Source of the DNA: Flavobacteriales bacterium UBA7878
GTDB lineage: Bacteria > Bacteroidota > Bacteroidia > Flavobacteriales > Schleiferiaceae
NCBI GenBank assembly: GCA_002501205.1
Contig: DLRW01000052.1
Coordinates: 1 to 5,121 of the forward strand
DNA length: 5,121 bases
Direction of reading: 5' to 3'
The position numbers and the translations under genes were made by a program. This document shows, piece by piece, positions 1-5,121 of this stretch; position 1 is the first letter of the stretch, and each line of letters opens with the position of its first letter. Below the pieces are notes generated by a model. It ran no database searches. It was not told the DNA's origin and saw nothing but the letters and a program-made list of their open reading frames with translations.

Positions 1-506
1 GGCGGTATTTAGCGATGATATCGAAATTGGCCAAACCAAAATACATTCTGGAGATTGGTACCTACACGGGCTATTCGGCTTTATGCCTGGCTGAAGGTTT
101 AGAGGAAGGAGGGGAGTTGCATACCCTCGAGATTAATGATGAGCTGGAAACCATGTGTCGGAAGTATTTTGCTGAAGCCGGTAAAGCAGAGCAAATTCAT
201 CTGCATATTGGTGATGCTTTGGATACGCTCCAAAACCTAAAGCGAGATTGGGATTTGATCTTTATTGATGCGGATAAACCTCGCTATCTGGATTATTACA
301 AACTCCTGATTCCGCGATTGAAATCTGGGGCATTTATACTGGCTGATAATGTGTTGTGGAGCGGGAAGGTGATTGAGGAATTGCAACCAAACGATGAAAG
401 TACCCTTGCCTTATTGGAATTCAATACCTTCGTGCAAGAGGATGATCGGGTAGAAAATCTGCTTTTACCCCTGCGCGATGGACTCATGTGTATACGTGTG
501 AAATGA
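1..506 (+). CDS. Class I SAM-dependent O-methyltransferase, caffeoyl-CoA/catechol OMT-like (5' end cut off)
   Basis: Transfers a methyl group from S-adenosylmethionine to a hydroxyl of a small acceptor, probably in the cytoplasm; the acceptor cannot be read from the sequence. The frame is open to the left edge: codons from position 3 read RYLAMISKL, and the related family has a conserved GRxLxMIS stretch here, so the ATG at 15 is an internal Met and not the start. About 167 residues are visible; family members are usually about 210-220, so roughly 45-50 N-terminal residues are missing. Numbering from that Met, the SAM-binding motif is ILEIGTYTGYSA (residues 11-22). The metal/catalytic acidic residues of cation-dependent OMTs are present: D85 in FIDADK, and D111-N112 in LADNVLWSG. 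No signal peptide can be judged. The stop codon TGA overlaps the next gene's ATG (ATGA), suggesting translational coupling. The family call is firm; the substrate is unknown. Confidence 0.93.
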   Translation, partial: RYLAMISKLAKPKYILEIGTYTGYSALCLAEGLEEGGELHTLEINDELETMCRKYFAEAGKAEQIHLHIGDALDTLQNLKRDWDLIFIDADKPRYLDYYKLLIPRLKSGAFILADNVLWSGKVIEELQPNDESTLALLEFNTFVQEDDRVENLLLPLRDGLMCIRVK

Positions 507-1780
507 AGAAAGTAATTCTTAGTGCATTGATAGGCCTTTGTAGCTTATCCCTCTCGTCTCAAAATGTCTTAATTGGCGAAGGAAGCCTGCTTCGAGGTCG
601 GGGTTATTGCGAGCCTAGCATTTCTATTAATCCTCGTAATCCGGATAATATTGTCGCCGGAGCAGTATTGGATGCGGTATTTTATAGTACTGATGGTGGC
701 GAAAGCTGGATTGGAGATACCATGGTTTCTTCTTATGGAGTTTGGGGAGATCCGGTTCTAATTACGGATACGGCCGGTCATCATTATTATTTGCATTTGT
801 CGGATCCTACCGGTGAGAACTGGTCAAGTGAAGAGATTTTGGATCGGATCGTTATTCAGAAAAGTACTGATGGCGGTCAGTCCTGGTCCAATGGAAGCTT
901 TACCGGGATGGCCCATCCTAAAGATCAGGATAAACACTGGGCGGTGGTTGATACCAATACGAATGCCATTTACATTACCTGGACTCAGTTTGATAATTAT
1001 GGTAGCGAGAGCCCGGAGGATGAGAGTAATATTCTTTTTTCTAAGTCTTTGGATGGTGGGGAAACCTGGTCGGAAGCGGTTCAAGTAAATACCATTCCTG
1101 GTAATTGCTTAGATAATGATAGTACCACCGAAGGTGCGGTGCCTGCAGTGGGGCCGGATGGAACCATTTATGTGACCTGGGGAAATCGTGGAAACTTATA
1201 TTTCTCCAAAAGTATTGATGCCGGTGAAACCTGGGCGGAAGATCGGGTAATTGCGCAGCAATCTGGTGGTTGGGATATTGATGTTGATGGGGTACAAAGA
1301 GCCAATGGAATGCCCGTTACTATTTGCGATACCACAGGAAGTCTCTATATAAACTGGGTGGATGACCGCGAAGGCAATTATGATGTATGGGTAATGCGTT
1401 CGGATGATGGTGGCGATAACTGGACGGATGCCATTCGTGTGAATGACGATACCGGATCTGCGGATCAGTTTTTTACCTGGATGTGTGTAGACCCACTAAG
1501 CAATATTCTGTATGCCGTTTTCTATGATCGTCGCGATTTGGAAGGCAATCATACGCATGTGTATTTAGCTCGTAGTACCGATAAAGGTGAAAGCTGGACT
1601 AATATTCGAATAAGTGAGGAGTCCTTTCGTACTAATCCTTTGGTATTCTTTGGAGATTACAATCATATCTCCGCCTATGGAGGTAGGGTTCGCCCGATAT
1701 GGACTCGTATTCAAGGCTTGAAAATGGGAGTTTGGACTACACTTTGGGAGGAGTCCAAGTATGAGGCGCAAAAGGAATAA
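503..1780 (+). CDS. Exported sialidase-like beta-propeller protein with six Asp-box (BNR) repeats
   Basis: 425 residues. The start is ATG 503, which overlaps the upstream stop and opens directly into a signal peptide (MKKVILSALIGLCSLSLSSQ, cleavage probably before N21); a GTG 15 nt earlier would put five extra residues ahead of it. Six Asp boxes (S-x-D-x-G-x-S/T/N-W) lie at residues 62-69, 121-128, 182-189, 247-254, 300-307 and 368-375, spaced 53-68 residues apart, as expected for one per blade of a six-bladed propeller. Strands before the boxes resemble one another (for example WVDDREGNYDVWVMRS and FYDRRDLEGNHTHVYLARS). A GDYNHISAYGGRVRPIWTR segment (394-412) closes the domain and is typical of proteins annotated as exo-alpha-sialidase. 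I do not see the N-terminal Arg-Ile-Pro motif of true GH33 sialidases, so enzymatic activity is doubtful and a binding or structural role is possible. There is no C-terminal type IX secretion tail and no good lipobox, so a periplasmic location is likely. Confidence 0.88.
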   Translation: MKKVILSALIGLCSLSLSSQNVLIGEGSLLRGRGYCEPSISINPRNPDNIVAGAVLDAVFYSTDGGESWIGDTMVSSYGVWGDPVLITDTAGHHYYLHLSDPTGENWSSEEILDRIVIQKSTDGGQSWSNGSFTGMAHPKDQDKHWAVVDTNTNAIYITWTQFDNYGSESPEDESNILFSKSLDGGETWSEAVQVNTIPGNCLDNDSTTEGAVPAVGPDGTIYVTWGNRGNLYFSKSIDAGETWAEDRVIAQQSGGWDIDVDGVQRANGMPVTICDTTGSLYINWVDDREGNYDVWVMRSDDGGDNWTDAIRVNDDTGSADQFFTWMCVDPLSNILYAVFYDRRDLEGNHTHVYLARSTDKGESWTNIRISEESFRTNPLVFFGDYNHISAYGGRVRPIWTRIQGLKMGVWTTLWEESKYEAQKE

Positions 1781-1785
1781 GGACC

Positions 1786-1814
1786 TTTTTTCTAGGTATG
1801 AAATGATACCTTTG
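1786..1814 (+). promoter_or_regulatory. Bacteroidota-type promoter for pepE and the alkD-like gene
   Basis: TACCTTTG at 1807-1814 matches the -7 consensus TAnnTTTG exactly and ends 16 nt before the pepE ATG. The -33 element is weak: only a T-run (1786-1791) about 15-17 nt upstream and no TTTG. The predicted transcript would start around 1817-1821, leaving a leader of about 10-14 nt. The box lies at the junction of two inverted repeats described separately. Confidence 0.6.
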
Positions 1815-1821
1815 CCGCAAA
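1794..1821. repeat. Two adjoining inverted repeats over the pepE promoter
   Basis: AGGTAT (1794-1799) and ATACCT (1806-1811) form a perfect 6-bp dyad around a 6-nt spacer. TTTGC (1811-1815) and GCAAA (1817-1821) form a second perfect 5-bp dyad with a 1-nt centre. They share base 1811 and together cover the -7 box and the likely start site. They could be an operator; the second may just reflect common promoter composition in this phylum. Confidence 0.45.
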
Positions 1822-1830
1822 GTACCCAGC

Positions 1831-2559
1831 ATGAAAGCGCATCACTCCGATTCTTCCAAAGTTTTAATGATATCTACCAGTAAAATACATGGCTCAGATT
1901 ACATGGAATATTTACTGGATGAGGTGGAAGACTTTCTGGGTGAGACCAGGGAATTGTTGTTTATTCCTTACGCCCGCCCTGGTGGTATCAGCTTCGACGA
2001 ATACACTAGCTATCCCGCTAAGGCTTTAGCTGTTAAAGGGATTGAGGTGAAAGGGATTCATGAGTTTGAAGACCCTAAAGAAGCCATTGCTAAAGCCCAA
2101 GCGATTTTTGTGGGTGGCGGTAATACATTCCTCCTTACTAAAACACTCTATGAATTAGAGCTTATTGAAGCCTTAAGAGCGGCGGTAGTTAAGGGGATCC
2201 CTTATATGGGAAGCAGCGCTGGAAGTAATTTAACCGGATTAACCATTGGTACTACCAATGATATGCCCATCGTGTATCCTCCGAGTTTTGAAGCTTTGGC
2301 TTTAATGCCTTTTAATATTAATCCTCATTATTTGGATCCGGATCCAAATTCTAAGCATCAGGGAGAAAGCCGTGCAACTCGTATTAATGAGTTTCATTTT
2401 CAAAACTCTCAGGCGGTGATTGGTCTCCGAGAAGGATCTTGGCTGCGCTTGGAAAATGGTAAGCTGGAGCTGAAGGGGCCTCATACAGCACCTTTGTTTG
2501 AAGCACAAAAGGAAATGCGTGAAATTCCTCAGGGAGATGTAAGCTTCTTATTAGGCTAA
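1831..2559 (+). CDS. pepE: Dipeptidase E (alpha-aspartyl dipeptidase), peptidase family S51
   Basis: Cytoplasmic serine peptidase that splits dipeptides with N-terminal aspartate (Asp-Xaa), used in peptide turnover. 242 residues against 229 in enterobacterial PepE. Visible motifs are VGGGNTFLL (94-102), GSSAGSN (127-133) with nucleophile S129, TTNDMPIVYPPSF (141-153), NINPHYLDPDPNSKHQGESRATRINEF split around H166, and REGSWL with E201. From memory, the Salmonella triad is Ser120-His157-Glu192. All three residues map here with a constant offset of +9, matching an N-terminal extension of about nine residues, so the active site is complete. ATG 1831 is preferred because the next in-frame ATG (1867) would remove the first beta strand and because a promoter box sits 16 nt upstream. 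It is followed after 2 nt by the alkylation-repair gene, so the two are probably co-transcribed. The function assignment is strong. Confidence 0.95.
   Translation: MKAHHSDSSKVLMISTSKIHGSDYMEYLLDEVEDFLGETRELLFIPYARPGGISFDEYTSYPAKALAVKGIEVKGIHEFEDPKEAIAKAQAIFVGGGNTFLLTKTLYELELIEALRAAVVKGIPYMGSSAGSNLTGLTIGTTNDMPIVYPPSFEALALMPFNINPHYLDPDPNSKHQGESRATRINEFHFQNSQAVIGLREGSWLRLENGKLELKGPHTAPLFEAQKEMREIPQGDVSFLLG
2330..2349. repeat. 20-bp perfect palindrome inside pepE
   Basis: ATTTGGATCC (2330-2339) is followed directly by its reverse complement GGATCCAAAT (2340-2349). It encodes Y167 (part) to N173, the YLDPDPN stretch just after catalytic H166, and holds two GGATCC hexamers. Part of the symmetry follows from the repeated Asp-Pro codons (GATCCG GATCCA). 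Confidence 0.8.
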
Positions 2560-2561
2560 AG

Positions 2562-3248
2562 ATGGATGTGCTTCATTTTCTGGAAGGCCTCCGAGAATTA
2601 AGCGACGACGGACATCGCATCAAGTTAGCTGGTTTTGGGATTCCTAACGAGCATGCACTAGGGGTGCGAATGCCGGATATTCGAGAATACATTAAACCAT
2701 TTAAAGGGAATGCAGAATTGGCTTTGCAGCTCTATGATACCGAATATCACGAGGCGAAATTGGCGGCCGGACTTATCTATCCCGCCAAGAACTTAAGTCG
2801 GGAGCAAGCCGATCGTTTTATGGAAGGCCTCTACAGTTGGGATTTGGTAGATCAATTTTGTGGATCCCTTTTTCAGAAGGCAAGCTTTGCTCGAGAATTG
2901 CCCTGGCTGTGGGCTCCATTGCCTGGTGAGTTTCAAAGAAGAGCAGGCTTGGTGATGATTGCCTCTATCTCCATGCATCATAAAAAAATGCCTGATTCGG
3001 ACTTACTCGAATATCTTCCCTTGGTGAAAGAGGCCATTGAAGATGATCGAAATTTTGTACGAAAGGCTAATTCCTGGGTGCTAAGAACTATGGGGAAGCG
3101 CAGTCTGTGGCTTAATGCGCAAATTCGTGATTATATCCAGAAAGAGTGGAAAGAGGACCGCGCTAAGTATAAATATTGGGCGGCTAGAGATGCGATTAAG
3201 GAATTGCAGGATCCCCTAATTCTGGCTCGTTTGGAAAAGAAGAGATAG
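2562..3248 (+). CDS. DNA alkylation repair protein, AlkD-like HEAT-repeat DNA glycosylase
   Basis: 228 residues, close to the roughly 235 of Bacillus AlkD. The family removes N3- and N7-alkylpurines from DNA with a superhelical stack of HEAT-like repeats and without flipping out the base. The sequence is almost all amphipathic helices, as expected. Key family positions can be matched: YSWDLVDQFC carries W93 and D97, with the same four-residue spacing as AlkD Trp109/Asp113; FQRRAGLVM holds the likely equivalent of Arg148 (R126 or R127); and NFVRKANSWVLRTMGKRS holds W172, equivalent to Trp187. The N-terminal GIPNEHALGVRMPDIREYIK resembles the family's GV-x-x-P-x-IR segment. With D97 and the Arg kept, it is probably an active glycosylase and not only a DNA-binding relative, though the lesion is inferred. 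It starts 2 nt after the pepE stop with no promoter box of its own, so it probably depends on the pepE promoter. Confidence 0.9.
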   Translation: MDVLHFLEGLRELSDDGHRIKLAGFGIPNEHALGVRMPDIREYIKPFKGNAELALQLYDTEYHEAKLAAGLIYPAKNLSREQADRFMEGLYSWDLVDQFCGSLFQKASFARELPWLWAPLPGEFQRRAGLVMIASISMHHKKMPDSDLLEYLPLVKEAIEDDRNFVRKANSWVLRTMGKRSLWLNAQIRDYIQKEWKEDRAKYKYWAARDAIKELQDPLILARLEKKR

Positions 3249-3257
3249 GCAGAATAG

Positions 3258-3270
3258 CTGTTATTAACAG
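3258..3270 (+). terminator. Weak candidate stem-loop after the alkD-like gene
   Basis: CTGTTA and TAACAG flank a single base (a 13-nt inverted repeat starting 10 nt after the stop), which in RNA could pair as CTGT/ACAG with a 5-nt loop. A T-rich but interrupted stretch (3271-3290) follows. It is the only terminator-like structure between this gene and elbB, but it is weak. Confidence 0.25.
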
Positions 3271-3299
3271 TCTCTTATTTACTCTTTTGTTCCCGATGG

Positions 3300-3329
3300 T
3301 TTGAGAGGACTATGCAATTCTCTAATTTG
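3300..3329 (+). promoter_or_regulatory. Bacteroidota-type promoter for elbB
   Basis: TTTG at 3300-3303 (-33 element) and TAATTTG at 3323-3329 (-7 element) are separated by 19 nt, the preferred spacing for the Bacteroidota housekeeping sigma factor. The -7 box is one base shorter than TAnnTTTG, so it is a variant. It ends 17 nt before the elbB ATG. Confidence 0.55.
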
Positions 3330-3346
3330 CTGTCCAAACAGAAACT

Positions 3347-4027
3347 ATGAAGATAGGCGTACTCTTGCATGGCTCTGGAGTTTACGATGGAACTGAAATA
3401 CATGAAGCAGTTTTAAGTCTCCTGGCCATAGCCGAAGCAGGGCATGAATACCAATGTATTGCCCCTAATGTAAAGCAGCATCATGTGGTCAATCATCTCG
3501 ATGGTTCCGAAATGGATCAAGAGCGAAATGTATTGATTGAGTCAGCTCGAATCGCCCGAGGGGAAGTGGTCGATTTGTCTGAATTTGATCCTTCTGATAT
3601 CGATGCACTATTTATGCCCGGTGGATTTGGAACGGCTAAGAATCTCACCAAATGGGCATTTGAAGGTCCTCAAGGCAGCATCCTTCCGGAGATTAAAAAT
3701 TTGCTGCTCAATATGATTGAAAATCAAAAGCCAATAGCAGCCTTGTGTATGAGTCCTACTACGGTCGCCAAAGCTCTAGAGGGGACGCACTACCATGCTC
3801 ATCTCAGCGTGGGGAGCAGTGTAGAAGCATCGCCTTATGATATAGCGGCAATTTCCGGTGGTATGGAAAGCATTGGAGTAGAGGCCGAGTCGAAAACCGT
3901 AGCTGAAGTAAGTGTGGATGGCGAACTGAAAATTGTTTGTGCGCCATGCTATATGATGGAGGCCAGTATCCTCGAAGTTCGAGCGAATATTCAACAAGCT
4001 CTTCAAGCACTTTTATCATTGGTATAA
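3347..4027 (+). CDS. elbB: ElbB-type glyoxalase-like protein, DJ-1/PfpI superfamily
   Basis: 226 residues against about 217 in E. coli ElbB, and similar along its whole length: KIGVLLHGSGVYDGTEIHEAVLSLLAIAEAG (2-32) is the hallmark N-terminus, followed by VVNHL (47-51), RNVLIESARIARGE (60-73) and MPGGFGTAKNL (90-100). The DJ-1-type reactive cysteine is C134 in AALCMSP, at the nucleophile elbow; the acidic partner is probably E17 or E20 in DGTEIHEA. E. coli ElbB has been reported to convert glyoxal to glycolate, and its link to isoprenoid synthesis is only historical, so the true role here is open. No signal peptide; cytoplasmic. It appears to be monocistronic: 98 nt upstream contain a promoter with both elements, and 93 nt separate it from gpmI, which has its own promoter box. 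The family call is strong and the physiological function weak. Confidence 0.93.
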   Translation: MKIGVLLHGSGVYDGTEIHEAVLSLLAIAEAGHEYQCIAPNVKQHHVVNHLDGSEMDQERNVLIESARIARGEVVDLSEFDPSDIDALFMPGGFGTAKNLTKWAFEGPQGSILPEIKNLLLNMIENQKPIAALCMSPTTVAKALEGTHYHAHLSVGSSVEASPYDIAAISGGMESIGVEAESKTVAEVSVDGELKIVCAPCYMMEASILEVRANIQQALQALLSLV

Positions 4028-4092
4028 TTAAGCGCTTAGCCTTTGCCTTTCAGGGATTAATCCTATAGATCGAAGGTCTTTCGGAAGGCAAT
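4028..4092. repeat. Intergenic region with several inverted repeats between elbB and gpmI
   Basis: Three perfect short inverted repeats occur: TAAGCGCTTA (4029-4038), GGATTAATCC (4054-4063) and CGAA/TTCG (4071-4074 with 4080-4083, 5-nt loop). In addition TTGCCTTTC (4043-4051) can pair with GGAAGGCAA (4083-4091) through nine pairs, one of them G-U, enclosing the second repeat. Together they could end the elbB transcript or act near the gpmI promoter, though there is no clear T-run after a GC-rich stem. Confidence 0.4.
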
Positions 4093-4095
4093 GTC

Positions 4096-4103
4096 TAATT
4101 TTG
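4096..4103 (+). promoter_or_regulatory. Bacteroidota-type -7 promoter element for gpmI
   Basis: TAATTTTG at 4096-4103 matches TAnnTTTG exactly and ends 17 nt before the gpmI ATG. I find no TTTG at the expected 19-nt distance upstream; a TTTC at 4079-4082 is only 13 nt away. The lack of a -33 element lowers confidence, but the position agrees with the other two promoters of the window. Confidence 0.55.
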
Positions 4104-4120
4104 CAGCTTAAAATTAAATC

Positions 4121-5121
4121 ATGAGCAATTCGCCTAAAGCGGCACTGATCATTTTGGATGGTTGGGGCATCGCTAAGAATCTTGAGGTATCAGCCATCGA
4201 TAAGGCTCAAACTCCATTTGTGGATTCTCTTTATCATCAATACCCAAATACGCGATTGCAGGCCTCTGGTCTGGCTGTGGGGTTGCCGGATGGTCAAATG
4301 GGAAACAGTGAAGTTGGGCATATGAATTTAGGGGCAGGCCGCGTCGTATATCAGGATTTGGTGAAAATCAATATGGCGGTTGAAGATGGTAGTTTAGCCC
4401 AGGAAGCCATTTTGGTTGAGGCTTTGGAATATGCTCTGAATGAAAAGAAAAAAGTGCACTTCATCGGATTGCTTTCCGATGGAGGTGTGCATTCCCATAT
4501 CCAACATCTTAAAGGTTTGATTACTGCAGCCAGTGAGCGTGGTTTAAAGGATCTATATATTCATGCCTTCACCGATGGTCGGGATACGGATCCCAAGGGA
4601 GGTTTGGGCTATATGTCTGATTTGGAAGAGCATTTGGCCCATCATGGTGGAGCAGTGGCCACTGTGGTTGGTCGCTATTTTGCTATGGACCGCGATAAAA
4701 GATGGGAGCGGGTTCGTAAGGCCTACGATCTTATGGTGAAAGGTGAAGGGGAGGCCTTCACCTCGGCTAAAGACTGCCTGGAAGCCAATTATGATCGCGG
4801 TATTACCGATGAATTCATAGAGCCTGGAATCATCAATAGCAATGGATTAATTGCTGAAGATGATGTGGTTATTTGCTTCAACTTCCGTACCGATCGAGGT
4901 CGACAAATTACCATGGCTTTGAACCAGCAGGATTTCCCCGAACAAGGAATGAAGAAGCTGGATCTTCATTATGTGACCATGACCCGTTATGATGATACCT
5001 TCAAAGGGGTGAAGGTGATTTATGAAAAAGACAATTTAAGTGATACGCTGGGTGAGGTGATTAGCAAAGCTGGGAAAACCCAGGTGCGAATTGCTGAAAC
5101 TGAAAAATATCCACACGTTAC
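4121..5121 (+). CDS. gpmI: Cofactor-independent (2,3-bisphosphoglycerate-independent) phosphoglycerate mutase, 3' end cut off
   Basis: Interconverts 3- and 2-phosphoglycerate in glycolysis and gluconeogenesis, in the cytoplasm, using two Mn2+ ions and a phosphoserine intermediate. The frame is open from ATG 4121 to the right edge: 333 codons plus two bases of about 505-515 codons. The metal ligand D13 lies in LIILDGWG. The phosphorylated serine is S63 in GQMGNSEVGHMNLGAGR. H124 in SDGGVHSH, R154-D155 in FTDGRDTDP, R185 and R191 in GRYFAMDRDKRW, and R256/R259 in FNFRTDRGRQIT correspond to the substrate-binding residues of the inserted mutase domain. D13, S63 and H124 are each one residue beyond the Bacillus stearothermophilus numbering as I remember it. 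The second half of the phosphatase domain, with the remaining metal ligands, lies outside the window; the visible end, ETEKYPHV, is the usual entry to it. A -7 box ends 17 nt before the ATG. Confidence 0.97.
   Translation, partial: MSNSPKAALIILDGWGIAKNLEVSAIDKAQTPFVDSLYHQYPNTRLQASGLAVGLPDGQMGNSEVGHMNLGAGRVVYQDLVKINMAVEDGSLAQEAILVEALEYALNEKKKVHFIGLLSDGGVHSHIQHLKGLITAASERGLKDLYIHAFTDGRDTDPKGGLGYMSDLEEHLAHHGGAVATVVGRYFAMDRDKRWERVRKAYDLMVKGEGEAFTSAKDCLEANYDRGITDEFIEPGIINSNGLIAEDDVVICFNFRTDRGRQITMALNQQDFPEQGMKKLDLHYVTMTRYDDTFKGVKVIYEKDNLSDTLGEVISKAGKTQVRIAETEKYPHV
4741..4763 (+). repeat. Perfect 9-bp stem-loop inside gpmI
   Basis: AGGTGAAGG (4741-4749) and CCTTCACCT (4755-4763) are perfect reverse complements around a 5-nt loop (GGAGG). 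The hairpin lies in codons for about residues 207-215 of the mutase. No T-run follows, so it is not an intrinsic terminator. Confidence 0.75.

Noticed and set aside
15..17. ATG at 15 as the true start of the O-methyltransferase
   Set aside because: The frame continues open to the left edge and the codons before it (RYLA) fit the conserved family segment ahead of MIS; a start here would lack the family's N-terminal helices.
488..490. GTG at 488 as the start of the propeller protein
   Set aside because: It puts a short polar stretch ahead of an otherwise perfect signal peptide, while ATG 503 gives the classic ATGA overlap.
503..565. Lipoprotein signal with Cys13 as the lipidated residue
   Set aside because: The residue before the Cys is Leu, not Gly/Ala/Ser, and hydrophobic residues continue after it; an ordinary signal peptide ending SSQ fits better.
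1781..1830. Intrinsic terminator between the propeller gene and pepE
   Set aside because: The T-run (1786-1791) precedes the hairpin AGGTAT/ATACCT instead of following it, so the order is wrong for a terminator on the + strand.
296..2508. Open frames on the - strand and in alternate + frames within the first half (for example 296-487, 573-761, 813-1088, 824-1084, 1565-1771, 2302-2508)
   Set aside because: All lie inside strongly supported genes on the + strand, and their translations resemble no family I recognise and look like shadow coding.
2793..4019. - strand open frames 2793-2981, 3776-4006 and 3804-4019
   Set aside because: They overlap the alkD-like gene and elbB completely, resemble no known protein and lack any promoter or start context.
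3347..4027. A direct isoprenoid biosynthesis role for the ElbB-type gene
   Set aside because: The family name is historical; no isoprenoid gene lies nearby and the sequence shows only a DJ-1/PfpI fold.
1..5121. A new defence, mobile or biosynthetic system spanning the window
   Set aside because: The genes are common housekeeping or widespread families, all on one strand with similar composition. There are no integrase, transposase, phage, CRISPR or toxin-antitoxin signs and no direct repeats or tRNA genes.

Overview
The window reads as an ordinary chromosomal stretch from a member of the Bacteroidota, probably a Flavobacteriales-like bacterium. Three things point there. Intergenic regions carry the Bacteroidota-type -7 promoter element TAnnTTTG or a close variant. 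There are no convincing Shine-Dalgarno sequences before the genes. The protein sequences look Bacteroidota-like, for example the FNFRTDRGRQIT region of the phosphoglycerate mutase and the signal peptide ending in SSQ-N. This assignment rests on pattern recognition, not on a search.

Six genes lie on the + strand and fill nearly the whole window. (1) Positions 1-506: the C-terminal three quarters of a cation-dependent class I O-methyltransferase, cut by the window edge. (2) Positions 503-1780: an exported six-Asp-box (BNR) beta-propeller protein that overlaps gene 1 by ATGA. (3) Positions 1831-2559: the aspartyl dipeptidase PepE, with its Ser-His-Glu triad intact. (4) Positions 2562-3248: an AlkD-like DNA alkylation repair HEAT-repeat protein, 2 nt after pepE. 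(5) Positions 3347-4027: an ElbB-type DJ-1/PfpI superfamily protein. (6) Positions 4121-5121: the start of cofactor-independent phosphoglycerate mutase (gpmI), cut by the right edge.

The spacing suggests four transcription units: O-methyltransferase plus propeller protein, pepE plus alkD-like, elbB alone, and gpmI. The three non-overlapping starts (pepE, elbB, gpmI) each have a TTTG-ended -7-like box finishing 16-17 nt before the ATG. This implies very short leaders. The two genes judged to be internal to operons lack such a box.

The gene functions (glycolysis, peptide turnover, DNA repair, aldehyde/stress-type protein, methyl transfer, exported propeller) do not form a recognisable pathway. 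I see no mobile element, CRISPR array, RNA gene, toxin-antitoxin pair or defence system, and no evidence for a new multi-gene system. The points worth a second look are small-scale: the non-catalytic-looking propeller, the uniform short-leader promoters, the dyads at the pepE promoter, inverted repeats between elbB and gpmI, a 20-bp perfect palindrome inside pepE and a strong hairpin inside gpmI.
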